DNA of 5,519 bases. Origin: Thermodesulfobacteriota bacterium (GTDB lineage Bacteria > Desulfobacterota > Syntrophobacteria > BM002). Below the pieces are notes generated by a model. The model did no database searches, was not told where the DNA came from, and saw only the letters and a program-made list of their open reading frames with translations. How positions within the stretch are numbered: the stretch's first letter is position 1; each line of letters begins with the position of its first letter. The translations under genes were made by a program, and so were the position numbers. The stretch lies in contig CAMYLW010000144.1 of the NCBI GenBank assembly GCA_947259475.1, positions 1 through 5,519 on the forward strand, in the 5' to 3' direction. Below, piece by piece: positions 1 to 4,989 of the stretch.

Positions 1-2
1 GC

Positions 3-26
3 AATCCGAAATCCGAAATCCGAAAT
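3..26. repeat. 7-bp tandem repeat (AATCCGA) at left edge
   Basis: Three perfect tandem copies of AATCCGA lie at 3-9, 10-16 and 17-23, followed by a partial AAT. The array ends a few bases before the stop codon of the minus-strand nitroreductase gene and may continue beyond the left edge of the window. The 7-bp period matches the other intergenic repeat blocks in this window, although the unit sequence differs. Function is unknown; no terminator-like stem with a T-run is visible here. Confidence 0.75.
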
Positions 27-31
27 ATTCT

Positions 32-730
32 TTATTCTGAATACCCAACCGGCATAATCAAGAGCGGGTCGTGGCTGGTGGAGAGCCCCATTACTCTAAT
101 GATTTGCTGGTTGTTGAATGCGCCCACAATTCCCGCCTTGAGTCCAATGGCTTCCGCTTGCAGGAATATATTTTGCCCCACATGTCCAGCCTCGATGTGG
201 GTGTAGGTGACACCGCGGGGGCCGTATTTGATACTGCTACGTTTGTACTCGCCTGTTATGACCAATATCAGAGGAGCTTTGGCCATCCACATCTGCTGCA
301 AAGCTTGCCTGGCCACCTCAGCCCGCAGGTCTCCTTGCTTGACCAGTTCTAGAGCATGATTTTCAGGACGAAAATGGTAGATACCTGGGGCCAGGGTCTC
401 TACACCTCCTTTGCCAACGACACCGTAAATATCAAGGGGATAGAGCGCTCCAGCAGACGGAGCCGTTTTCAGAAAAGACCCATATTTTTGATCGGTTACC
501 CCATAAGCACCCCACAGAATTTGAGAGAACTGTTTAAGGGTTAAAGGGCGGGATTGAAAAGAGCGATGGGTGCGTCTTGCCTTGAGAGCCTCTTCTACAG
601 AAACCGTTCCTTTGTAAGAAGGAGAGGGAAGAGCGATCTCCGCCGCCATCGTGTCCGAACTCCAAAATGAAACAAGAATAACCAGTCCTAAGGTAGGTAC
701 TACCAACAGTGGTCTTTTCATAGCAAACAT
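32..730 (-). CDS. SagB/ThcOx-type nitroreductase-family protein with N-terminal signal peptide
   Basis: This is a nitroreductase-fold, FMN-dependent oxidoreductase of the SagB/ThcOx type (232 aa from the ATG at 730); its substrate cannot be told from sequence. Residues 1-30 look like an export signal: Lys-Arg at 5-6, a hydrophobic core at about 8-23 and a likely cleavage site near TMAA/E (27-31), so the mature enzyme is probably periplasmic or membrane-associated. The family pattern follows in order: RRTHRSF (52-58, phosphate-binding arginines), PSAGALYP (91-98, FMN pocket), APGIYHF (114-120), EAGHVGQN (180-187, dimer/FMN helix) and VGAF (202-205). The length fits a complete single-domain member. 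The start is uncertain: TTG at 742, ATG at 730 and ATG at 721 are all in frame and none has a strong Shine-Dalgarno sequence; 730 has a weak GGA upstream. There is no neighbouring peptide-cyclisation or leader-peptide gene, so a role in azoline peptide maturation is not supported. It is transcribed away from the beta-oxidation cluster. Confidence 0.85.
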   Translation of the reverse strand: MFAMKRPLLVVPTLGLVILVSFWSSDTMAAEIALPSPSYKGTVSVEEALKARRTHRSFQSRPLTLKQFSQILWGAYGVTDQKYGSFLKTAPSAGALYPLDIYGVVGKGGVETLAPGIYHFRPENHALELVKQGDLRAEVARQALQQMWMAKAPLILVITGEYKRSSIKYGPRGVTYTHIEAGHVGQNIFLQAEAIGLKAGIVGAFNNQQIIRVMGLSTSHDPLLIMPVGYSE

Positions 731-777
731 GATTCTGTCCAAGGGTTAGGTTTCCGAAGAGACTTTGCACTAAAGCC

Positions 778-807
778 TTTATACCATTAGAGTACGCACT
801 GACACAA
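778..807 (-). promoter_or_regulatory. Candidate sigma70-type promoter of the nitroreductase gene
   Basis: Read on the minus strand, TTGTGT (807-802) is followed after 18 bp by TATAAA (783-778). A TGG directly upstream of the hexamer gives an extended -10 (TGnTATAAA). The -10 matches consensus at five of six positions; the -35 only at three. Transcription would start near 771, giving a leader of about 30-40 nt before the TTG at 742 or the ATG at 730. This is a pattern match only. Confidence 0.4.
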
Positions 808-817
808 ATCTGATGGG

Positions 818-845
818 GCATAGAGCATGGAGCATAGAGCATGGA
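818..845 (+). repeat. Heptamer repeat block A (GCATAGA/GCATGGA)
   Basis: Four consecutive 7-bp units alternate GCATAGA, GCATGGA, GCATAGA, GCATGGA, which is two perfect copies of a 14-bp unit. The preceding TGATGGG (811-817) may be a diverged unit. The 17-bp stretch at 816-832 recurs exactly at 3137-3153 in another intergenic gap. The end of the block can pair with block B downstream: positions 837-848 are perfectly complementary to 881-892. Confidence 0.85.
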
Positions 846-883
846 GAAAAAAACAAAAGATTTTCTTCGTTACTTATCTCTTC

Positions 884-911
884 TCCATGCTCCTGGCCCC
901 TTGCCCCATGC
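884..911 (-). repeat. Heptamer repeat block B, inverted relative to block A
   Basis: Read on the minus strand this is GCATGGG, GCAAGGG, GCCAGGA, GCATGGA: four degenerate heptamers of the same family as block A but in the opposite orientation. With block A it makes a 12-bp perfect inverted repeat (837-848 with 881-892) around a 32-nt AT-rich spacer. A transcript crossing it could form a hairpin, but its position upstream of the hbd-like gene, with no T-run after the stem, argues against a simple intrinsic terminator. Confidence 0.8.
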
Positions 912-971
912 CAAAATCCATTGAGATATGAGACTGGTTAGTGTATGCAATAAGAACGAGAGCAGCATAGG

Positions 972-977
972 AAGGAG
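972..977 (+). promoter_or_regulatory. Strong ribosome binding site of the hydroxyacyl-CoA dehydrogenase gene
   Basis: AAGGAG lies 6 nt before the ATG at 984, near-ideal Shine-Dalgarno placement that fixes this start. No convincing -10/-35 pair was seen just upstream; TTGAGA at 921-926 with TATGCA at 944-949 (17-bp spacer) is the best but weak candidate. Confidence 0.75.
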
Positions 978-983
978 ATACAC

Positions 984-1841
984 ATGGACATCAAAAAGGC
1001 CTGCGTTCTAGGCGCAGGAATAATGGGATCAGGCATCGCGCAGGTGGTTGCAGCTGCAGGTTTTGAAGTAACCATGCGTGACATTGAAGATCGTTTTGTT
1101 GCAAAAGGTCTGGCAACAATCAAATTTCATCTCGACCGTGCCGTGGAGAAGGAAAAGATAGGGGCTGAGACCGCAACTATGATAATGGCCCGCATCGAAG
1201 GGACAACGGATATCAGTAAGGCGGTGGCCGGGGCTGACTTTGTTATTGAAGCGGTGGTTGAAGAGATGAGGGTGAAAAAAGAGCTCTTTTCAGAGCTCGA
1301 TGTCATCTGTAAACCTGAAACCATTTTGGCTTCCAATACTTCAGGCCTATCTATCACTGAAATAGGCTCAGTGACCGGTCGGCCGGACAAGGTTATTGGC
1401 GTTCACTTTTTCAATCCGGCGCCCGTGATGCAGTTGGTGGAATTGATCCGCGGTTTTGTGACTTCTGATGCAACCTTTGCGGTCACCAAGGCTTTCGTGG
1501 AGCAGTTAGGAAAAACACCCATCGAAGTAAAGGAGTCCCCGGGTTTTGCGGTGAATCGCATTCTGTGTCCGATGATAAATGAGGCCGTTTTTGTCTATTC
1601 CGAATCTGTTGCTTCCGCCGAAGATATTGACCAGGCCATGGTCCTGGGAGCGAACCATCCAATCGGTCCTCTAGCGCTTGCTGATCTCGTGGGCCTCGAT
1701 ACGCTGTTGGCTGTGTTGGAAGGGTTGCATCAAGAGCTGGGCGAGGATAAATACCGACCGGCGCCTTTGCTGAGGAAGATGGTTCGTGCCGGTCACCTTG
1801 GGCGGAAAACTGGCAAGGGATTCTACGATTACAGTCAGTAG
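984..1841 (+). CDS. hbd: 3-hydroxybutyryl-CoA / 3-hydroxyacyl-CoA dehydrogenase
   Basis: NAD-dependent oxidation of L-3-hydroxyacyl-CoA to 3-oxoacyl-CoA, or the reverse, in the cytoplasm; a beta-oxidation or butyrate-pathway step. The 285-aa length is typical of stand-alone short-chain enzymes, with no fused hydratase domain. The N-terminal Rossmann fold carries GAGIMG (10-15), and Asp33 ends the second strand, which favours NAD over NADP. Expected active-site residues are present: Ser120 in SNTSG, His141 in [15 protein letters not shown], Glu153 and Asn191 in ESPGFAVNR. The C-terminal domain ends with the familiar [18 protein letters not shown] 6 nt upstream supports the ATG start. It leads a co-directional set with the acyl-CoA dehydrogenase 103 bp downstream, then the thiolase. 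The symbol hbd follows from family resemblance; true chain-length preference cannot be read from sequence, and the longer-substrate PaaH/FadB-like role remains possible. Confidence 0.94.
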   Translation: MDIKKACVLGAGIMGSGIAQVVAAAGFEVTMRDIEDRFVAKGLATIKFHLDRAVEKEKIGAETATMIMARIEGTTDISKAVAGADFVIEAVVEEMRVKKELFSELDVICKPETILASNTSGLSITEIGSVTGRPDKVIGVHFFNPAPVMQLVELIRGFVTSDATFAVTKAFVEQLGKTPIEVKESPGFAVNRILCPMINEAVFVYSESVASAEDIDQAMVLGANHPIGPLALADLVGLDTLLAVLEGLHQELGEDKYRPAPLLRKMVRAGHLGRKTGKGFYDYSQ

Positions 1842-1931
1842 ACATTTCGCCTTTCTCATGTTGCATTTATCACTTTTTCGTTTTGTTAAGCGCGATTAAG
1901 ATAATAGCTTGGTAATTGAGAGCTCTAAGAA

Positions 1932-1937
1932 AAGGAG
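1932..1937 (+). promoter_or_regulatory. Ribosome binding site deciding the acyl-CoA dehydrogenase start
   Basis: AAGGAG lies 7 nt before the ATG at 1945. An in-frame TTG at 1909 would add 12 charged residues with no family match and no Shine-Dalgarno, so 1945 is the start. The rest of the 103-bp gap (1842-1944) shows neither a terminator stem nor a convincing promoter, consistent with co-transcription with the upstream gene. Confidence 0.8.
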
Positions 1938-1944
1938 AAACACC

Positions 1945-3102
1945 ATGCAATATGAACTGACTGAAGAACAACGCATGCTGCAGGACATGGTGAGGCGATT
2001 AGCCAAAGAGAGAGTAGAACCGGGAGCGACTCGGCGTGATGCCGAAGGCGAATTTGACTGGGCAATGGTGGACTTGATGCGGGAGAATGGTCTCTATGGG
2101 ATTGACTTTCCTGAGGCCTACGGCGGTTCCGGGGCTGGTATGCTCGCCCTGGCCATTGCTGTTGAGGAGTTGTCCAAAGTAGATGCGGCATGCGGGCTCT
2201 TGGTTGCTGATCATGAGTTGGGAAGTTTGCCCATCATGCTGGCAGGCAACGAGGAACAAAAACAACGGTTCTTACCAAAGCTTGCAACTGGTGAACACCT
2301 CGCTGCCTTTGCCCTGACTGAGCCGGCAGCCGGCTCTGATGTTGCCCGACTTAGGTGTAAAGCTATAAAAGATGGTGATTCCTACATTCTGAACGGTACC
2401 AAGAACTTCATTACCAATGGTGGGGTGGCTGATATCATAACGGTCTACGCCATCACTGATCCGGAAGGAAAGGCTCACAAGAATGCCGCTGTTTTCGTCG
2501 TGGAAAAAGACACGCCCGGTTTTTCTGTGGGGAAGAAAGAAGATAAGTTGGGGATTCGCTGGTCCGATACGGTTGAGCTTATTTTCGAAGACTGCCGAGT
2601 GGACGCTGAAAACCTTCTCGGCCAAGAAAACGAAGGTTTCCACGTTATGATGAAGACTCTTGATTTTTCTCGACCGGGGGTTGCTGCTCAGGCGCTTGGT
2701 ATTGCTGCCGGGGCTTTAGAGTATGCTACCGGGTATGCAAAAGAGCGGGAAAGTTTCGGCAAGCCCATCATCAGGCATCAGGGCATCGGTTTCAAGCTGG
2801 CGGAGATGGCAATGCGAACGGAAGCGGCTCGGCATTTACTCTATAAGACCTGTGCACTGTATCAAGAGTTATCCAAGGACATGAGTCGTCTGACTCCTGA
2901 GCTCATTCGCATGAGTTCCATGTCAAAGTGCTTCTGCGGTGATGTGGCCATGTGGGTTACAATCGAGGCAGTGCAGGTCCTCGGGGGCTATGGCTATGTC
3001 AAGGAGTTTCCGGTGGAACGGATGATGCGAGATGCCAAGATCACCCAGATCTATGAAGGTACGAACGAGATCATGCGGTTGGTAATTTCGAATACGCTTT
3101 GA
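1945..3102 (+). CDS. Acyl-CoA dehydrogenase (short-chain/butyryl-CoA type)
   Basis: FAD-dependent alpha,beta-dehydrogenation of acyl-CoA to trans-2-enoyl-CoA, normally passing electrons to electron-transfer flavoprotein. The 385-aa protein is full length for the family. The N-terminal helical domain opens with MQYELTEEQRMLQ and includes FPEAYGGSGAG (55-65). The middle beta domain has ALTEPAAGSDVA (123-134), the flavin/substrate signature, followed by NGTKNFITNGG. The C-terminal helical domain carries ERESFGKPI, QVLGGYGYVKEFPVERMMRDAKI and QIYEGTNEIMR, where Glu371 of YEGT is the expected catalytic base as in short/medium-chain enzymes. The position of this glutamate and the overall pattern favour short straight-chain substrates such as butyryl-CoA, but related glutaryl-, branched-chain or aromatic acyl-CoA enzymes cannot be excluded. 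No etfA/etfB gene is in the window. It sits between the hbd-like and thiolase genes, so a shared fatty-acid or butyrate role is likely. Confidence 0.95.
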   Translation: MQYELTEEQRMLQDMVRRLAKERVEPGATRRDAEGEFDWAMVDLMRENGLYGIDFPEAYGGSGAGMLALAIAVEELSKVDAACGLLVADHELGSLPIMLAGNEEQKQRFLPKLATGEHLAAFALTEPAAGSDVARLRCKAIKDGDSYILNGTKNFITNGGVADIITVYAITDPEGKAHKNAAVFVVEKDTPGFSVGKKEDKLGIRWSDTVELIFEDCRVDAENLLGQENEGFHVMMKTLDFSRPGVAAQALGIAAGALEYATGYAKERESFGKPIIRHQGIGFKLAEMAMRTEAARHLLYKTCALYQELSKDMSRLTPELIRMSSMSKCFCGDVAMWVTIEAVQVLGGYGYVKEFPVERMMRDAKITQIYEGTNEIMRLVISNTL

Positions 3103-3106
3103 GGGG

Positions 3107-3152
3107 GATGGGGGATGGAGGGAAGCATAGGGCAGAGGGCATAGAGCATGGA
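3107..3152 (+). repeat. Heptamer repeat block C
   Basis: Two units (GATGGGG, GATGGAG) at 3107-3120 begin 4 bp after the stop codon of the acyl-CoA dehydrogenase gene. After a 4-bp phase slip come GCATAGG, GCAGAGG, GCATAGA and GCATGGA at 3125-3152. The last two units, with flanking bases (3137-3153), repeat exactly the 17 bp at 816-832. The block is the same family as block A and in the same orientation. Confidence 0.8.
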
Positions 3153-3190
3153 GTTTCAGCACGCAGCAGACAGCTGGCAGTAGTATTCTG

Positions 3191-3225
3191 GTACAAGGAG
3201 CAAGGCACAAGGTACAGGGAGGAGT
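3191..3225 (+). repeat. Heptamer repeat block D (GTACAAG-type)
   Basis: Consecutive 7-bp units read GTACAAG, GAGCAAG, GCACAAG, GTACAGG, GAGGAGT. They are variants around a purine-rich core in strict 7-bp phase. GGTACAAGG at 3190-3198 is the perfect reverse complement of CCTTGTACC at 3248-3256 in block E, so this gap repeats the G-rich then C-rich arrangement of the first gap. Confidence 0.75.
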
Positions 3226-3237
3226 AAAGAGCAAGAA

Positions 3238-3282
3238 AGGCATGATGCCTTGTACCCTGAACCCTAACTACTGACTATTTAC
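3238..3282 (-). repeat. Palindrome and heptamer block E (inverted)
   Basis: AGGCAT-G-ATGCCT at 3238-3250 is a small palindrome. It overlaps 7-bp units on the plus strand: CCTTGTA, CCCTGAA, CCCTAAC, TACTGAC, TATTTAC (3248-3282). On the minus strand the first three are G-rich like block D. The region lies just before the thiolase leader; a role in transcription termination or RNA processing between the dehydrogenase and thiolase genes is possible but unproven. Confidence 0.65.
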
Positions 3283-3322
3283 ATTTTAGGCATTTGATTT
3301 CGTTGCGAAGACACGAGAGGTT

Positions 3323-3332
3323 GGAAAGGGGA
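3323..3332 (+). promoter_or_regulatory. Ribosome binding site for the GTG-initiated thiolase gene
   Basis: GGAAAGGGGA ends 8 nt before the GTG at 3341. It supports this non-ATG start, which places the conserved thiolase opening VVIVSATRT at residues 7-15 as expected. No ATG lies in a better position. Confidence 0.7.
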
Positions 3333-3340
3333 TTTTACCC

Positions 3341-4543
3341 GTGAGTAAAGATAACGATGTTGTAATAGTTTCTGCTACTCGAACTGCCATTGGGACATTC
3401 GGCGAAACACTGAAAGAAGTGAGAGCACACAAGCTGGCGGCTCACGTCATGCGTGAGGTGTTGAAGCGCGCCAACAATTTGGATCCTAATGTGGTCAGCG
3501 ATGTCATCGTTGGCGATTGTTTGCAGAACGTTGATGAAGCCAATACAGCCCGTGTAGCCGCTTTGGCTGCGGGAATTCCGCACCAGGTAACTGCTTTCAC
3601 CGTTCAGCGGAATTGTGCCTCTTCCATGCAGGCCCTCATCAGTGGGACACAGCAGATTCTTTGTCAAGATAGTGACGTGGTCTTGGTGGCTGGCGTTGAA
3701 TCAATGAGCTCTGCCCCCTATTACCTGGACAAAGCTCGCTGGGGGATGAGACTGAGGAATCATGAGGCAATTGACTCAGTCTGGGAGGCTTTGCATTCCG
3801 GCAGCCGCATCCTGGGAGAATCCATGATCATGGGTATAACAGCTGAGAATTTAGCAGAGAAGGATGACATTTCACGGGAGGATCAGGATCAAGTTGCACT
3901 GGAGAGTAATAATAAGGCAGAGGCGGCTATCAAGGCAGGGTTGTTTGCTGAGGAGATTGTGCCCATGGAAGTTTCTGGGGACAAGGGGAAGCCAGTGGTT
4001 TTTCTTCAAGACGAACACCCCCGTTTTGGTCTTACCATAGGAGATCTGGCCAAGCTCAAACCTGTGTTCAAAAAAGATGGTACGGTAACAGCAGGAAACT
4101 CGTCTGGGATCAATGACGGCGCTGCCGCCGCCGTCATTATGACGAGGAAAAGGGCAAAGGATTTGGGTCTGACTCCCTTGGCCCGAATTGTAAACCATTC
4201 CATTGCCGGGGTGGAACCACAATATATGGGTTATGGACCAGTTCCGGCCACTGAAAAGGTCCTCAAAAAAGCGGGGATGACTCTAAAAGATGTGCAGCTG
4301 ATTGAACTGAATGAAGCCTTTGCTGCCCAATATCTGGCCTGTGAACGTAAACTTGGGATTGATCGTGATATAACGAATGTGAATGGTAGCGGTATCAGTT
4401 TGGGGCATCCCGTGGGATGCACTGGCCTGCGTATTGTAGTTACTTTGGTTTATGAAATGATTCGGCGGGATGTTAACGTAGGTTTGGCAACCCTTTGTGT
4501 TGGCGGGGGGATGGGGATGGCCACTATTGTTGCGCGGGAATGA
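3341..4543 (+). CDS. Thiolase (acetyl-CoA acetyltransferase family)
   Basis: Cytoplasmic thiolase catalysing CoA-dependent cleavage of 3-oxoacyl-CoA to acetyl-CoA, or Claisen condensation in the reverse direction. The 400-aa protein starts at GTG. It has the complete catalytic set: nucleophile Cys92 in [15 protein letters not shown] (324-327), His356 in LGHPVGCTG, and the second cysteine Cys386 in LCVGGGMG. The loop around His356 reads [17 protein letters not shown], where the common form is NGGAIALGHPIGASG; the catalytic His is kept but GG and AS are replaced, adding Cys360. [19 protein letters not shown] (about 124-142) follows the usual loop pattern. It is 238 bp downstream of the acyl-CoA dehydrogenase across a repeat-rich gap, so it may be in the same operon or separately initiated. 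Degradative (FadA-like) versus biosynthetic (Thl/PhaA/AtoB-like) use cannot be settled from sequence, so no symbol is given. Confidence 0.94.
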   Translation: MSKDNDVVIVSATRTAIGTFGETLKEVRAHKLAAHVMREVLKRANNLDPNVVSDVIVGDCLQNVDEANTARVAALAAGIPHQVTAFTVQRNCASSMQALISGTQQILCQDSDVVLVAGVESMSSAPYYLDKARWGMRLRNHEAIDSVWEALHSGSRILGESMIMGITAENLAEKDDISREDQDQVALESNNKAEAAIKAGLFAEEIVPMEVSGDKGKPVVFLQDEHPRFGLTIGDLAKLKPVFKKDGTVTAGNSSGINDGAAAAVIMTRKRAKDLGLTPLARIVNHSIAGVEPQYMGYGPVPATEKVLKKAGMTLKDVQLIELNEAFAAQYLACERKLGIDRDITNVNGSGISLGHPVGCTGLRIVVTLVYEMIRRDVNVGLATLCVGGGMGMATIVARE

Positions 4544-4645
4544 CGGTGACCTTGCTGCTTCAAAATCCACCCAAGATGTCAAAGGCTAGATAATTTGTAG
4601 ACAGAATTTCTCAACGCTGATGATCTCGTAAAAAGTTATTAATGA

Positions 4646-4782
4646 GACGGCACAGTAAAAAGCTCCAGATGCAAGGCGCGCGAAGCTTTAGGAATGAGGC
4701 GTACTTACAGGTACGCCGCAATGACTAAAGATGAAGCGCAATCCCGCCGGGGCGGGACAGATGGACTTTTTACTAAGCCGTC
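4646..4782. repeat. 137-bp imperfect inverted-repeat (MITE-like) element
   Basis: The ends are complementary over 17 bp with two mismatches: GACGGCNNAGTAAAAAG at 4646-4662 and its reverse complement at 4766-4782. Inside, CTTTAG (4686-4691) pairs with CTAAAG (4725-4730). At the centre GGCGTAC (4698-4704) and GTACGCC (4711-4717) form a perfect 7-bp stem with a 6-nt loop. A side hairpin TCCCGCC-GG-GGCGGGA lies at 4742-4757. The whole can fold as one long imperfect hairpin. Flanking GTTAT copies (4635-4639, 4786-4790) might be a target duplication but do not abut the ends. It has no coding capacity. I infer an interspersed, non-autonomous element; the same fold could also act on transcripts from the thiolase gene. 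Confidence 0.7.
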
Positions 4783-4923
4783 AACGTTATGTCTTTGGCA
4801 AACCACCTGACAAAGATCTTCCATGACAACTTCTATTTTTGTTTTTTTCTTTACTGGTTGAAGCATCATTCGTTGGATATTCATTGTTCATTTTGATACT
4901 GATATAAGATGCTAAGTTTTTTA

Positions 4924-4952
4924 TTGATCTGCTTATCATTCTAGAGTATGTT
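4924..4952 (+). promoter_or_regulatory. Candidate sigma70-type promoter of the MucR-like gene
   Basis: TTGATC (4924-4929) is followed after 17 bp by TATGTT (4947-4952); each hexamer matches consensus at four of six positions with ideal spacing. A start near 4959 would give a leader of about 30 nt. Another possible -10, TATAAG at 4903-4908, has no good -35 partner. The AT-rich context would suit autoregulation by a MucR-type protein, since that family binds AT-rich DNA, but this is inference. Confidence 0.3.
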
Positions 4953-4976
4953 TCTAGGAATATCAGAAAAATAGAT

Positions 4977-4983
4977 GAGGAGG
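4977..4983 (+). promoter_or_regulatory. Strong ribosome binding site of the MucR-like gene
   Basis: GAGGAGG ends 6 nt before the ATG at 4990, a near-perfect Shine-Dalgarno that fixes the start of the partial gene and suggests efficient translation. Confidence 0.8.
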
Positions 4984-4989
4984 TTATCT

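Larger units (their letters stand above)
4544..4989. other. 446-bp intergenic region without a gene
   Basis: I see no coding frame with a credible start and family resemblance here. From 4544 to 4645 the DNA is featureless apart from CGTAAAAAG (4628-4636), which echoes the AGTAAAAAG at the tip of the adjacent inverted-repeat element. The element fills 4646-4782. From 4783 to 4989 the DNA is markedly AT-rich, with T-tracts near 4838-4852 and 4917-4922, and leads into the promoter and ribosome binding site of the MucR-like gene. No clear intrinsic terminator follows the thiolase gene. Confidence 0.6.

Noticed and set aside
71..352. Plus-strand open frame inside the nitroreductase gene
   Set aside because: It lies antisense to a well-conserved coding frame and has no recognisable domain or ribosome binding site.
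534..842. Minus-strand open frame overlapping the nitroreductase start and heptamer block A
   Set aside because: Different frame from the nitroreductase, its N-terminus is encoded by repeat DNA, and the product resembles no family.
818..911. Heptamer blocks as a CRISPR array
   Set aside because: Units are 7 bp, contiguous and degenerate, with no 25-40 bp repeats separated by unique spacers and no cas genes nearby.
1909..1944. TTG start extending the acyl-CoA dehydrogenase by 12 residues
   Set aside because: No Shine-Dalgarno precedes 1909, the extra residues do not fit the family N-terminus, and AAGGAG is ideally placed for the ATG at 1945.
2923..3243. Minus-strand open frame across the end of the acyl-CoA dehydrogenase gene and repeat blocks C and D
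   Set aside because: Its Cys/Leu/Pro-rich product comes from translating purine-rich heptamers in reverse; no start signal or homology is evident.
3278..3306. TTTACA (3278-3283) as the -35 of a thiolase promoter
   Set aside because: No acceptable -10 hexamer lies 16-18 bp downstream, so I could not support a separate promoter there.
4646..4782. Inverted-repeat element as a simple Rho-independent terminator of the thiolase gene
   Set aside because: The stem is very long and imperfect, starts about 100 bp after the stop codon, and its only T-run (4767-4771) lies inside the pairing arm rather than after a compact GC stem.
4635..4790. GTTAT pair as a target site duplication of the 137-bp element
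   Set aside because: The copies sit 6 bp and 3 bp away from the element ends rather than abutting them, and a 5-bp match is easily chance; kept only as a possibility.
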